A stretch of DNA of 14,698 nucleotides from Lachnoclostridium sp. UBA739 (GCA_002297865.1 DBKX01000286.1:10235-24932); one strand, 5' to 3'; shown: positions 7,913 through 14,509, counted from the first letter of the stretch. The notes: generated from the letters alone by a model not told the origin. A program made the numbers and translations.

Positions 7913-8545
7913 AAATGTATTTTCATCAAACTGAAAGTCATCTTCTTCCTCAACTGCTTCTGGTTGTGCATACTCCGTTTGCCCTACATTAGCAGCAGCG
8001 GCTTCATCTTGTACCAGCTCGCTTCGATTGCTTGCAATCACATCCAAACTTCCCTTTAATGATTCTAATAAGCCTTCATACTGGCTTTTAGAATTATTAT
8101 AGGAAGCTGACAATACTGCTTCTGCCCCAGAAAGCAACTCATTGGTATAGTTTAATGCACCAACACGAATCTGATCTGCATCCTGTCTAGCCTGCGCAAG
8201 CATCTGATTGGCTTGCTCTGTGGCTTGATTCACAACTTCATTTGCTTGGTAATAAGCCTGTTGCATAATCTGATGTTCATCAATTAAAGCATTGGTTTGT
8301 GCCTCAGCTTCTGCCAGCATATTATTCGCTTTTTCCTGTGCATCCTGAAGAATTGCATCACGGTTGGATATAATCTTCTGATATCTCTTTATCTCGTCAG
8401 GAGTCCTAAGTCTTAATTCATCCAATAAATCGTACAATTGGTCTTTTGGCACGACTACTTTCGTAGAAGATAGTGGCTGCATCTTACAGCTTTCAACAAA
8501 TTCATATATTTCTTCAATTAACTGTTCAATCTTACTTACTCCCAT
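7892..8545 (-). CDS. Coiled-coil protein of unknown function (DivIVA/ATP-synthase-b-like)
   Basis: I do not recognise a defined enzymatic family. The 217-residue product has an N-terminal segment (about 1-60) beginning MGVSKIEQLIEEIYEFVE. A long Ala/Gln/Glu-rich coiled coil follows at about 65-175, with repeated QANE/EQANQMLAQA heptads. The tail is strongly acidic, ending near FLDDADE. The composition resembles DivIVA-type or ATP-synthase b/H-type stalk helices, and it has no membrane segment. ATG start, with AAAGGAG 8 nt upstream. It is 24 nt downstream of the coaD stop and probably cotranscribed as rsmD-coaD-this gene. The conserved position suggests a cell-division or cytoskeletal-scaffold type role, but that is inference from shape alone. 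Confidence 0.8.
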   Translation of the reverse strand: MGVSKIEQLIEEIYEFVESCKMQPLSSTKVVVPKDQLYDLLDELRLRTPDEIKRYQKIISNRDAILQDAQEKANNMLAEAEAQTNALIDEHQIMQQAYYQANEVVNQATEQANQMLAQARQDADQIRVGALNYTNELLSGAEAVLSASYNNSKSQYEGLLESLKGSLDVIASNRSELVQDEAAAANVGQTEYAQPEAVEEEDDFQFDENTFLDDADE

Positions 8546-8569
8546 AGGTAACGCTCCTTTATTTTAATT

Positions 8570-9052
8570 TCAACTATGGTTAAACTTTTCGTTAAGCTTT
8601 TCTATTACTAATGGGGGTACAATCTGGCTTACATCAGAACCATAAAATGCAAACTCTTTTGCAATGCTGGAACTAATATAAGAATATTCTACATTAGTGG
8701 TAAAGAATATCGTATCAATCTCTGGATTCGCCTTATGATTCGCCTGTGCAATCTGCAGCTCATATTCAAAATCCGTTATGGCACGAAGCCCCCTTACGAT
8801 TACATTGACATTCTTCATTTTGGCATAGTCAACAAGTAAGCCCGAAAAACTTTCTACTTCTACATTCGGTATGTTTTCTGTAACCCGTTTTATCATATCC
8901 ACTCTTTCATCTGGTGTAAAAAGCGCATTCTTAGCACTGTTATTTAACACACCGATAATGAGCTTGTCTACTACTTTTGAAGATCTTGTAATAATATCCA
9001 AATGTCCTAATGTAATTGGATCGAAACTACCTGGGTAGATCCCTACTTTCAT
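8570..9052 (-). CDS. coaD: Phosphopantetheine adenylyltransferase
   Basis: Catalyses the penultimate step of coenzyme A synthesis, forming dephospho-CoA from 4'-phosphopantetheine and ATP in the cytosol. The 160-residue length is typical. It shows the N-terminal [18 protein letters not shown] segment with the (T/H)xGH nucleotide motif as TLGH at residues 14-17. The central [13 protein letters not shown] region binds the substrates, and the [11 protein letters not shown] segment is the ISSS-type ATP-binding motif. ATG start with GGGAG (9060-9064) 7 nt upstream. It is 20 nt downstream of the rsmD stop; rsmD-coaD pairing is very common in Firmicutes. The supplied CoA feeds the acetyl-CoA pathway that includes pta. 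Confidence 0.97.
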   Translation of the reverse strand: MKVGIYPGSFDPITLGHLDIITRSSKVVDKLIIGVLNNSAKNALFTPDERVDMIKRVTENIPNVEVESFSGLLVDYAKMKNVNVIVRGLRAITDFEYELQIAQANHKANPEIDTIFFTTNVEYSYISSSIAKEFAFYGSDVSQIVPPLVIEKLNEKFNHS

Positions 9053-9072
9053 AAAAAAACTCCCAACTTTAG

Positions 9073-9627
9073 TTATTTCAATGCAATAAATACATGCTTA
9101 TTCGTCTTGTAATTTTTTTCATTTTCTAATTGAAGTCCAATACTTTCCAAATAAGAAAAATCGGTTTCCAGTGATGCTTCCACAACAATAATCGTGTCTT
9201 CGTTAAGTAAGCAAGAACCTGCTAACTTAATTAATACTTCTTTCTCTAGTTCATGATTATATGGCGGATCCATAAAGATACAGTCAAAACATTTCTGACT
9301 CTGTTCTAATCGGTTCAGGGCGTCAAAAACATTCATCTTAAGCAAAGTTGCATCTGATTCCAACTTCGTTTTCTTCAGATTATTCTGTATACAGTCTAAG
9401 GCATCCTTACCTTGTTCTACAAATACTGCTTCTCTTGCACCACGGCTTAAAGCCTCTATTCCTATTGCACCACTTCCGCTGAACAAATCCAAAAACAGAC
9501 AATCTGCTATATAGGGCTGTAGCATATTAAACAAGGTTTCTTTCGTCCGATCCTGTGTAGGACGCGTATCAAGTCCACTCGGCGCAACCAAAGGTATTCT
9601 TTTCGCCTTTCCTGCAATCACACGCAT
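9073..9627 (-). CDS. rsmD: 16S rRNA (guanine-966-N2) methyltransferase
   Basis: RsmD uses S-adenosylmethionine to methylate G966 of 16S rRNA during 30S assembly. I start it at the ATG at 9625-9627 ([13 protein letters not shown]), the standard RsmD beginning, with GAGGAG 6 nt upstream. An in-frame start 60 nt further upstream would put 20 extra unrelated residues in front and has no good site. The 184-residue length fits. Motif I is [10 protein letters not shown] at about 47-56, and the catalytic DPPY is at 120-123. The early [17 protein letters not shown] segment is a family hallmark. First gene of the rsmD-coaD-coiled-coil cluster, 74 nt downstream of the galT stop. It may also receive galT read-through, because no terminator hairpin is visible between them. 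Confidence 0.95.
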   Translation of the reverse strand: MRVIAGKAKRIPLVAPSGLDTRPTQDRTKETLFNMLQPYIADCLFLDLFSGSGAIGIEALSRGAREAVFVEQGKDALDCIQNNLKKTKLESDATLLKMNVFDALNRLEQSQKCFDCIFMDPPYNHELEKEVLIKLAGSCLLNEDTIIVVEASLETDFSYLESIGLQLENEKNYKTNKHVFIALK

Positions 9628-9665
9628 ACTGTTCTCCTCTGTGTTCAAATCTTTACAATACCTAT

Positions 9666-9694
9666 AGTGTACTTCATAATCCGCCACTTTTCAA
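9666..9694 (-). promoter_or_regulatory. Possible sigma-A promoter for rsmD-coaD
   Basis: On minus, TTGAAA (9689-9694), 17-base spacer, TACACT (9666-9671, 4/6 to TATAAT). It lies between the galT stop and rsmD. Tentative because the -10 is weak. Confidence 0.4.
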
Positions 9695-9701
9695 TAGCAA
9701 C

Positions 9702-11216
9702 TTAAGAAATACTATGAATAAATCGTGCAAATGCCTTTTGTCCTTCTTCTGTTCTCTTGAACACACCAGCATCTTCAAGCACCTTCATAAATACATTTCC
9801 AATTTCTTTTGTTACAATATCATGAACATTTTCACTTGTAATACATTCATAGTTCTTAGAGAATGCTTCCACCCAGTCAGCATGTTTTTCAATCGTTTCA
9901 CTAGCTCGGATGTCTTTTCCAGAAACAATCGCATCTTCTAGCTGTTCCATCTCTTCTTTTAGTCTAGCTGGGAGCACAGCAAGACCCATAACTTCAATCA
10001 GTCCAATATTTTCTTTCTTTATGTGATGAAGTTCTGCATGTGGATGGTATACACCTAGTGGATGTTCTTTTGTTGTAATATTGTTTCGAAGCACTAAATC
10101 TAATTCATACTTATCTCCACGTTTTCTTGCAATAGGGGTAATGGTATTATGGGGTTCTCCATCTGTTTGCGCAAAGATAAATGCTTCTTCATCCGTATAC
10201 CCTCTCCACTTATCTAAAATGTGAGAAGCTAATTCTACAATTGGTTCCGTTTCAGTTCCTGCAAGTCGAATTACTGACATAGGCCATGCCACAATACCAG
10301 CCTCTACGTTTTCAAAACCAGGAACTTTGAATGTTGATTCCACTTTCGCTTTTGCCATAGCGAATTCGTAATTTCCACCTTGGAAATGTTCATGTGTCAG
10401 AATAGAACCACCTACAATCGGTAAATCTGCATTGGAACCAACAAAGTAATGTGGGAATTGTTTTACAAAATCGAATAATTTTGCAAATGCCAAACGATTG
10501 ATTTTCATTGGTTCATGCTTTGCATTTAACAAAATACAATGCTCGTTATAGTATACGTAAGGGGAATACTGGAATCCCCATTGTTCTCCAAGAATAGTAA
10601 CCGGTATAATTCTGTGATTCTGTCTGGCTGGGTGGTTTACTCTTCCTGCATAACCTTCATTTTCTACACAAAGCTGACATTTTGGATACGCAGCCTGTTT
10701 TGCATTTCTTGCTGCTGCAATGGCACGAGGGTCTTTCTCAGGTTTTGATAAGTTAATTGTGATATCCAAATCCCCATATTTGGTTTCTGCAACCCATTTC
10801 ATGTCTTTTGACACTCGATATCTTCTAATATAATTGGAGTCCTGAGACAATTTATAAAAATAGTCTGTGGCTTTCTTAGGGTCTTCTTTATAGAAAGAAC
10901 GGAATGATTTAATGATTCTGCTTGGGCGTTCTACGAAAATCCCCATAATTTTTGTATCGAACAGATCACGATATGTAGTCGTATTTTCTTCTAATAAGCC
11001 ATTTAAAACAGCATAATCAAGCAGTTCTTCTAATATATCTGGCAGTTTTTTCACCCATTCTTCTTCTGATAGTTCGTGCCCCTCTTTTATAAAATCAAGT
11101 TCATCTAGCTGAAATAGTTCTAACAATCTGTTCTGAATATACAGTTCATCTTCTTTTTCTATTAATCCTGTTGCAATGGCGTAATCTAGTAAGTCTCTAA
11201 TATTATTTCTAATCAT
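9702..11216 (-). CDS. galT: UDP-glucose--hexose-1-phosphate uridylyltransferase (class II GalT)
   Basis: This is the Leloir-pathway enzyme that exchanges UMP between UDP-glucose and galactose-1-phosphate. The 504-residue length places it in the long, Firmicute-type class II group rather than the 350-residue E. coli type. The active-site region is GGSILTHEHFQGG, with an HxHxQ arrangement. A second family segment reads GVYHPHAELHHIKKENIGLIE, followed by a LAVLPARL stretch. I start at the ATG at 11214-11216 (MIRNNIRDLLDYAIA), 5 nt after GGAGG. A TTG four codons earlier overlaps that ribosome binding site and is rejected. It has its own near-consensus promoter. No galK or galE is adjacent, so the sugar-pathway partners lie elsewhere. 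Confidence 0.95.
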   Translation of the reverse strand: MIRNNIRDLLDYAIATGLIEKEDELYIQNRLLELFQLDELDFIKEGHELSEEEWVKKLPDILEELLDYAVLNGLLEENTTTYRDLFDTKIMGIFVERPSRIIKSFRSFYKEDPKKATDYFYKLSQDSNYIRRYRVSKDMKWVAETKYGDLDITINLSKPEKDPRAIAAARNAKQAAYPKCQLCVENEGYAGRVNHPARQNHRIIPVTILGEQWGFQYSPYVYYNEHCILLNAKHEPMKINRLAFAKLFDFVKQFPHYFVGSNADLPIVGGSILTHEHFQGGNYEFAMAKAKVESTFKVPGFENVEAGIVAWPMSVIRLAGTETEPIVELASHILDKWRGYTDEEAFIFAQTDGEPHNTITPIARKRGDKYELDLVLRNNITTKEHPLGVYHPHAELHHIKKENIGLIEVMGLAVLPARLKEEMEQLEDAIVSGKDIRASETIEKHADWVEAFSKNYECITSENVHDIVTKEIGNVFMKVLEDAGVFKRTEEGQKAFARFIHSIS

Positions 11217-11266
11217 AATGTCCTCCAAAAACTGTCCCGTAAAACAGCTATATTTTACTTTTCTTT

Positions 11267-11295
11267 ATTATAGTAAATTATTTTTACTTTTTCAA
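11267..11295 (-). promoter_or_regulatory. Sigma-A promoter for galT
   Basis: On minus, TTGAAA (11290-11295), exactly 17 bases, then a perfect TATAAT (11267-11272). The predicted start near 11260 gives a leader of about 40 nt before the galT ATG. Confidence 0.8.
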
Positions 11296-11300
11296 GATAA

Positions 11301-11348
11301 TAAAAGACTCCCTTATGCAAATATATGTTTTGCACCAGGGAGCTTTTT
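11301..11348. terminator. Bidirectional rho-independent terminator
   Basis: The outer stem CTCCCT (11308-11313) pairs with AGGGAG (11337-11342). The inner stem TGCAAA (11316-11321) pairs with TTTGCA (11329-11334), with a 2x2 internal loop between and a 7-nt loop. CTTTTT follows on plus, and TCTTTTATT follows on minus. The minus-strand side would end transcripts of the broken gene to its right; no intact plus-strand gene feeds it from the left. Confidence 0.8.
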
Positions 11349-11357
11349 CATCATTTT

Positions 11358-11586
11358 CTATTCCGCATCAAGATACAGCTTCACACTCTCACTGCCATCT
11401 GAAACGGTGACAGCATCCTCTTTAAAGTGATTTACCAATCTTTAGCCAGACTACTCCATTTTGACATTTCGCAACCTTCTCCACTCCTGTATTTAAAGAT
11501 GTAACTTTGATTTTTTCGTCTGGTTTGGCATTGAGTTTTATAGAAACCATTTTGGAACTGTTAAGGTCTTCCGCTTTAAAATTGCT
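11358..11586 (-). pseudogene. 3' remnant of an unidentified, frameshifted gene
   Basis: Two adjacent minus-strand frames read like one protein tail broken by a frameshift near 11425-11445. The upstream part (11586 to about 11430) includes FKAEDLNSSKMVSIKLNAKP, then KIKVTSLNTGVEKVAKCQNG and VVWLKIGK, then hits TAA. In the next frame the sequence continues as NHFKEDAVTVSDGSES and VKLYLDAE, ending at TAG (11358-11360) just before the terminator at 11301-11348. An in-frame TAA lies just upstream at 11587-11589. The segment looks like a beta-rich, extracellular-type C-terminal domain, but I cannot name the family. It probably represents a gene whose 5' end was lost. A chance open frame is possible, but the alignment with a proper terminator argues against it. 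Confidence 0.5.
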
Positions 11587-11679
11587 TTAAATAATTCTTT
11601 CTTTAATAGCAAACGAGCTAGTTCGTAATATTTTGTTGTAGGTATGGAATTTCACTTTACAATTCACTTGAAAATAGAA

Positions 11680-11756
11680 ATAGAGAAGTTTCATCAGTCA
11701 TGGTACAATGTTTAACGACCAAGAAAAGCACCACCAAGAAAGAAGAACTTCTCTAT
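11680..11756. repeat. 11-bp inverted repeat flanking an extended -10-like site
   Basis: ATAGAGAAGTT (11680-11690) is the exact reverse complement of AACTTCTCTAT (11746-11756), with 55 bp between. Between the arms lies TGGTACAAT (11701-11709), an extended -10-like sequence on plus. The right arm runs into an ATG (11755-11757) that opens the relic described next. It may be the operator/leader of a lost gene or part of a mobile-element end. I see no target-site duplication. Confidence 0.5.
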
Positions 11757-11864
11757 GACTAATAATAACAAAAACAAAGAAAAATTCTAGACCTAAACTC
11801 ATATTTTCAAGAGAACTGTTATCGTGAAATCCTTTTATTTGAAAGATTTCAAAAATGTTCGTAA
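11755..11864 (+). pseudogene. 5' coding relic with an apparent one-base frameshift
   Basis: The ATG at 11755 opens MTNNNKNKEKF and stops at TAG (11788-11790). In the neighbouring frame the sequence carries on as LDLNSYFQENCYREILLFER and then FQKCS, ending at TAA (11862-11864). Restoring one base near 11785 would give one continuous reading of about 36 residues. Amino-acid composition and codon use look like real coding sequence. It resembles the start of a longer protein, possibly a transposase or a regulator, but I cannot identify it. The downstream part is gone; the sigma-factor gene begins 40 nt later. Confidence 0.35.
11825..11852. promoter_or_regulatory. Nested palindromes upstream of the ECF sigma gene, possible operator
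   Basis: TGAAATC (11825-11831) and GATTTCA (11845-11851) form a 7-bp inverted repeat over 13 nt. Overlapping it, TTGAAAGATTTCAA (11839-11852) is a palindrome with a 2-nt centre. The CGTA at 11860-11863 lies 14 nt after a TGAAAG (11840-11845), a loose match to ECF-type TGAAAC-N16-CGTA promoters. It could mark autoregulation. The same bases also encode part of the relic at 11755-11864, so this is uncertain. Confidence 0.3.
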
Positions 11865-11904
11865 AAAAATTTTTTTATATTGTCTAATATATAGGAGGGA
11901 AAAA

Positions 11905-12426
11905 ATGAAAAAATCTATTGACAATGAAAAAATGTATGAAATAGTAGAAAAATACAGCGATGAAATACTTCGAATGTCTTATATATATTTAAATAACTTA
12001 GATGCTGCGTATGAGGTTGTTCAAAATGTGTTTTTAAAGGTGTATTTGAATTATTGGCAATTTAATGGGCGTTCAACAGAGCATACATGGATTTTTAGAA
12101 TTGTAATCAACGAATGTAAAAATTATTTAAAATCGGCTTGGAAAACAAGAATTGTTTTAAGTAATGATTTCAGTAAAGAAACTTTTGAACCCCAATATGA
12201 ATCAAACAGAAATGAAGAATTAATAAGTATTATTCAATCTCTGCCAGCTAAGTATAAAGAAGTCATTTTATTATATTATTATGAAGAACTTAAAATACGA
12301 GAAATAAGTAAAATACTACATATAAGCCAATCAACGGTGGGAAGTAGGCTTATAAAGGCACGTGAATTATTAAAAAAAGAAATGAAGGAGAGAAATGTAT
12401 ATGAAAAATTTCAAAGATTATTGTAA
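11905..12426 (+). CDS. ECF-type (sigma-70 family) RNA polymerase sigma factor
   Basis: A 173-residue two-domain sigma factor that would redirect RNA polymerase to a small regulon. The start is the ATG at 11905, 6 nt after AGGAGG (11893-11898). A GTG 81 nt upstream falls in the leader and is rejected. Region 2 spans about residues 13-77, with YSDEILRMSYIYL, DAAYEVVQNVFLKVY and TWIFRIVINECKNYLKS. Region 4 spans about 104-160, with QSLPAKYKEVILLYYYEE followed by the helix-turn-helix IREISKILHISQSTVGSRL and KARELLKKE. Regions 1 and 3 are absent, as expected for ECF factors. The stop lies inside the start of the next gene, a translationally coupled sigma/anti-sigma layout. The DNA is more AT-rich than galT and the genes to its left. 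The regulon and signal are unknown. Confidence 0.92.
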   Translation: MKKSIDNEKMYEIVEKYSDEILRMSYIYLNNLDAAYEVVQNVFLKVYLNYWQFNGRSTEHTWIFRIVINECKNYLKSAWKTRIVLSNDFSKETFEPQYESNRNEELISIIQSLPAKYKEVILLYYYEELKIREISKILHISQSTVGSRLIKARELLKKEMKERNVYEKFQRLL

Positions 12427-13117
12427 TGAAGAGCTTGATTTTGTTACAATGAATAAGAATCAAAAATCTGATATTTTAGATAAGTGTATTGTCAAAAGTA
12501 CTATGAAATCCATCATAATTAAAAATTTTTCATCTAAATATTATTTAAATAAAATTGCAATCAGTTGTTTGTGTATAGTGGTTAGTATTTTCGGTATTAA
12601 ATATTATGTTAATACTAATAAACTAGATAATCATACAATAATTTTCCCTACCGAAAATAGTAAGTTAGTTTGTGAAAATAAAATAAAATTACCTGATGGT
12701 AAAGAAACAGAATGGACTTATGAAGAAGTATGTACTTACTTTGGTAAAAATATTGAATTATCTAAAGTACCAGAGAATTTAAAAATATCTACATTAAAAG
12801 ATCCAAAAATTGTGTATATTAACGAAAACAATGAAGTTACATTTGATAATATCGAAGTTACTTATCAAGAAAAAAAAGTTCTAGAATCAGGAGCATACAT
12901 TAATATTCTTATGTCAAAAGATAAAATGCCAATTGTTGATGAAATATTTGTGGGAGATACAAATTCATTTATCAGTGGAGTAAATGTGAATATATATAAA
13001 TTAGGTGTGAATAACTATAGGATAGAATTTATGTATGATGACATCGGATATATAATAACAACCTCTTTAATCGAACAAAATGCTATTACAGACATACTGA
13101 AAAGTATTATAAAATAG
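12401..13117 (+). CDS. Single-pass membrane protein, probable anti-sigma factor
   Basis: A 238-residue protein, MKNFKDYCNEELDFV onward. The N-terminal cytosolic segment is about 48 residues, one transmembrane helix lies at about 49-70 (IAISCLCIVVSIFGIKYYV), and about 168 residues would lie outside the membrane. The last part, ending YRIEFMYDDIGYIITTSLIE and ITDILKSIIK, has the pattern of DUF4367-type domains found on Firmicute anti-sigma proteins. There is no HxxxCxxC zinc anti-sigma motif. It overlaps the sigma gene by 26 bp, which suggests coupled translation and that it holds the sigma factor inactive at the membrane. Of two in-frame ATGs, 12401 is 10 nt and 12395 only 4 nt after AAGGAG; I prefer 12401. 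Function is inferred from topology and position. Confidence 0.75.
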   Translation: MKNFKDYCNEELDFVTMNKNQKSDILDKCIVKSTMKSIIIKNFSSKYYLNKIAISCLCIVVSIFGIKYYVNTNKLDNHTIIFPTENSKLVCENKIKLPDGKETEWTYEEVCTYFGKNIELSKVPENLKISTLKDPKIVYINENNEVTFDNIEVTYQEKKVLESGAYINILMSKDKMPIVDEIFVGDTNSFISGVNVNIYKLGVNNYRIEFMYDDIGYIITTSLIEQNAITDILKSIIK

Positions 13118-13217
13118 TATATTCCAATATAATAATTGTGAATTTAAAAATGTACTCCTGAACTAGCGTTAATTTTAAGCCAACCCATGATAGAATCAAA
13201 GTATATTATTAATGGGC

Positions 13218-13260
13218 AAATATGGGCAGCACCAATGAAAAAGGTACGCTGCCCATATTT
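13218..13260. terminator. Strong hairpin between convergent operons, probable terminator
   Basis: AAATATGGGCAGC (13218-13230) pairs perfectly with GCTGCCCATATTT (13248-13260). A further ACC/GGT pairing follows inside a 2-nt bulge, and the loop is AATGAAAAA. It lies 100 nt past the anti-sigma stop and 87 nt past the stop of the minus-strand gene. There is no classic T run on either side, only the AT-rich stem base (ATATTTATAA on plus). It probably ends both transcripts; alternatively it is a small mobile palindrome. ATGGGCA occurs twice in the left part (13212-13218, 13222-13228). Confidence 0.55.
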
Positions 13261-13347
13261 ATAATGTAAGATGAGTTCTATAATGCAATAAATATAAAAT
13301 ACATATCAAGACACAAAAATATTTCTAAAAGGGTGTAAATATTGTAG

Positions 13348-13956
13348 CTACTCAAAAGAAGACAAGTCATATTCTTCATATATTTCATTAGATAACGTAT
13401 CTACTTTATTTTTTAATTCAAGATCATCAGTTAACAGATTATCTTCATTCTCATCAATTGGAACTTTTCCAAATACTACCCCCAAAGGAATATACCATGC
13501 ATTATCTTCTGAATACCTTAAAAATAACATATATGATTCGTTATTTTTCATTTTACAATAACCATCAATATGGTAATTAGTATTACTTTTTTCATCAAAA
13601 AATTCATTTTCTAAAATTTTAATTGTATCTCCAACAGAAAGCGCTGAATTAGGCGTAGTAGTGTTTATAGAATCAATTCTAATATCTGATAGTGTATATC
13701 CTAAGTTAATGCATCCATTCTCAGCATAAAATACTTGAGATGGCTCCTCGTTTATCTTAGTACCTGTAATAATGATATCTGCATCTTCCTTCAATTCTTC
13801 AATATTATCATAATTATCAACCTTAGCACATACTACTTCTTCTTTAATTGTGTTATTAGACATTCTCAAGTGCATAATACCCTTTGCTCCAAATAAAATG
13901 AATATTGTAGAAAAAACTACAATTAATAGTGTTTTGTTTTTTAATTTACTTTTCAT
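13348..13956 (-). CDS. Membrane-anchored extracytoplasmic protein of unknown function
   Basis: I do not recognise a named family. The 202-residue protein begins MKSKLKNKTLLIVVFSTIFI, with one hydrophobic N-terminal anchor at about 8-26 preceded by lysines. The rest should face outside. The body has ELKEDADIIITGTKI, a LSDIRIDSI strand, SVGDTIKILE, GYCKMKNNESYMLFLRYSED, and a PLGVVFGKVPID segment. This alternating pattern suggests a small all-beta domain like those in Firmicute cell-surface proteins. The C-terminus is acidic. The start ATG at 13954-13956 follows AGGAGG with long (12-nt) spacing; an ATG 42 nt upstream would overlap the previous gene and lacks a ribosome site. It follows the metalloprotease gene by 25 nt, so the two are probably cotranscribed and may work together. 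Confidence 0.75.
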   Translation of the reverse strand: MKSKLKNKTLLIVVFSTIFILFGAKGIMHLRMSNNTIKEEVVCAKVDNYDNIEELKEDADIIITGTKINEEPSQVFYAENGCINLGYTLSDIRIDSINTTTPNSALSVGDTIKILENEFFDEKSNTNYHIDGYCKMKNNESYMLFLRYSEDNAWYIPLGVVFGKVPIDENEDNLLTDDLELKNKVDTLSNEIYEEYDLSSFE

Positions 13957-13981
13957 AATTTTACTATTCCTCCTGATCTTA

Positions 13982-14509
13982 TTAATAATATAATGCATTT
14001 ATTCCTGATATATCATCTGACAATGGATAAGCTTTCCCATTAAATCCAGTCGCTCTCATAACAGCTGCTGACATATTAACTGGTGCACTAGGATGCGCCA
14101 GTCCTAATGCATGCCCACATTCATGTACAATTGTTTCATTTCGTACTGATGAAGAAGCGTCAAAAAAGGCCTTATAAAAAATAATCATATGTTTCTCTGC
14201 CCCATTTTGGTTATGATATGTAACACCATACGTGCCATTATCAACACTACTAAATGACGTAAAATAAATATTGGCACTACTATAAGTTAATGCATTTGTA
14301 AAGCCGAAACTGCTATATGCTCGTTTCCATTTTTTTAAATATGTATTGACGCTATAACTTGAGAGTGATGAATCTACATAATAACTAATGCTATTTGGAG
14401 ATGAGAACTTGTATCCATTTAAAGTATATGCCTTTGCGGTAGTTGATGTTAAAAATAAACAAATACAGTAGAATAAAATACCAGTTGTTGATTTAATAAT
14501 TTTTTTCAT
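13982..14509 (-). CDS. Secreted matrixin-like zinc metalloprotease (metzincin)
   Basis: A 175-residue secreted protease precursor. The signal peptide is MKKIIKSTTGILFYCICLFL with the cleavage motif A-K-A at 25-27, leaving about 148 residues. The catalytic motif HEXXHXXGXXH is complete: H129, E130, H133, G136, H139 in IVHECGHALGLAHP. The metzincin Met-turn is at about M151 (AAVMRATGF). A YYVDSSLSS strand and a NIYFTSF segment precede it, as in matrixin-type catalytic domains. No pro-domain, cysteine switch or cell-wall anchor is visible, so any latency control must come from elsewhere. The ATG has AAAGGATG about 10 nt upstream. A perfect consensus promoter drives it with the gene downstream. 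Substrate unknown; candidates are surface proteins, including the extracytoplasmic part of the nearby membrane protein. Confidence 0.88.
   Translation of the reverse strand: MKKIIKSTTGILFYCICLFLTSTTAKAYTLNGYKFSSPNSISYYVDSSLSSYSVNTYLKKWKRAYSSFGFTNALTYSSANIYFTSFSSVDNGTYGVTYHNQNGAEKHMIIFYKAFFDASSSVRNETIVHECGHALGLAHPSAPVNMSAAVMRATGFNGKAYPLSDDISGINALYY

Larger units (their letters stand above)
11587..11904. other. Gene-free boundary zone
   Basis: No intact gene is visible here. It contains an 11-bp inverted repeat (11680-11756), a frameshifted plus-strand coding relic (11755-11864), nested palindromes (11825-11852), an A7T7 tract (11863-11876) and the ribosome binding site of the sigma-factor gene. 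Several short frames on both strands read as fragments, for example the minus-strand stretch TKYYELARLLLKKELFKAIL at about 11577-11635. None has a start, a ribosome site and a reasonable length together. Confidence 0.6.

Noticed and set aside
9628..9687. Upstream start adding 20 residues to rsmD
   Set aside because: The family starts at MRVIAG, which has GAGGAG six bases upstream; the longer start would also use up the likely promoter region.
11644..11715. 23-residue plus-strand peptide starting MEFHFTIHLK
   Set aside because: No ribosome binding site at a usable distance and no family resemblance; probably chance within degraded DNA.
11824..11904. GTG start adding 27 residues to the sigma factor
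   Set aside because: The ATG at 11905 has a textbook AGGAGG site, and the extension is not part of the sigma fold.
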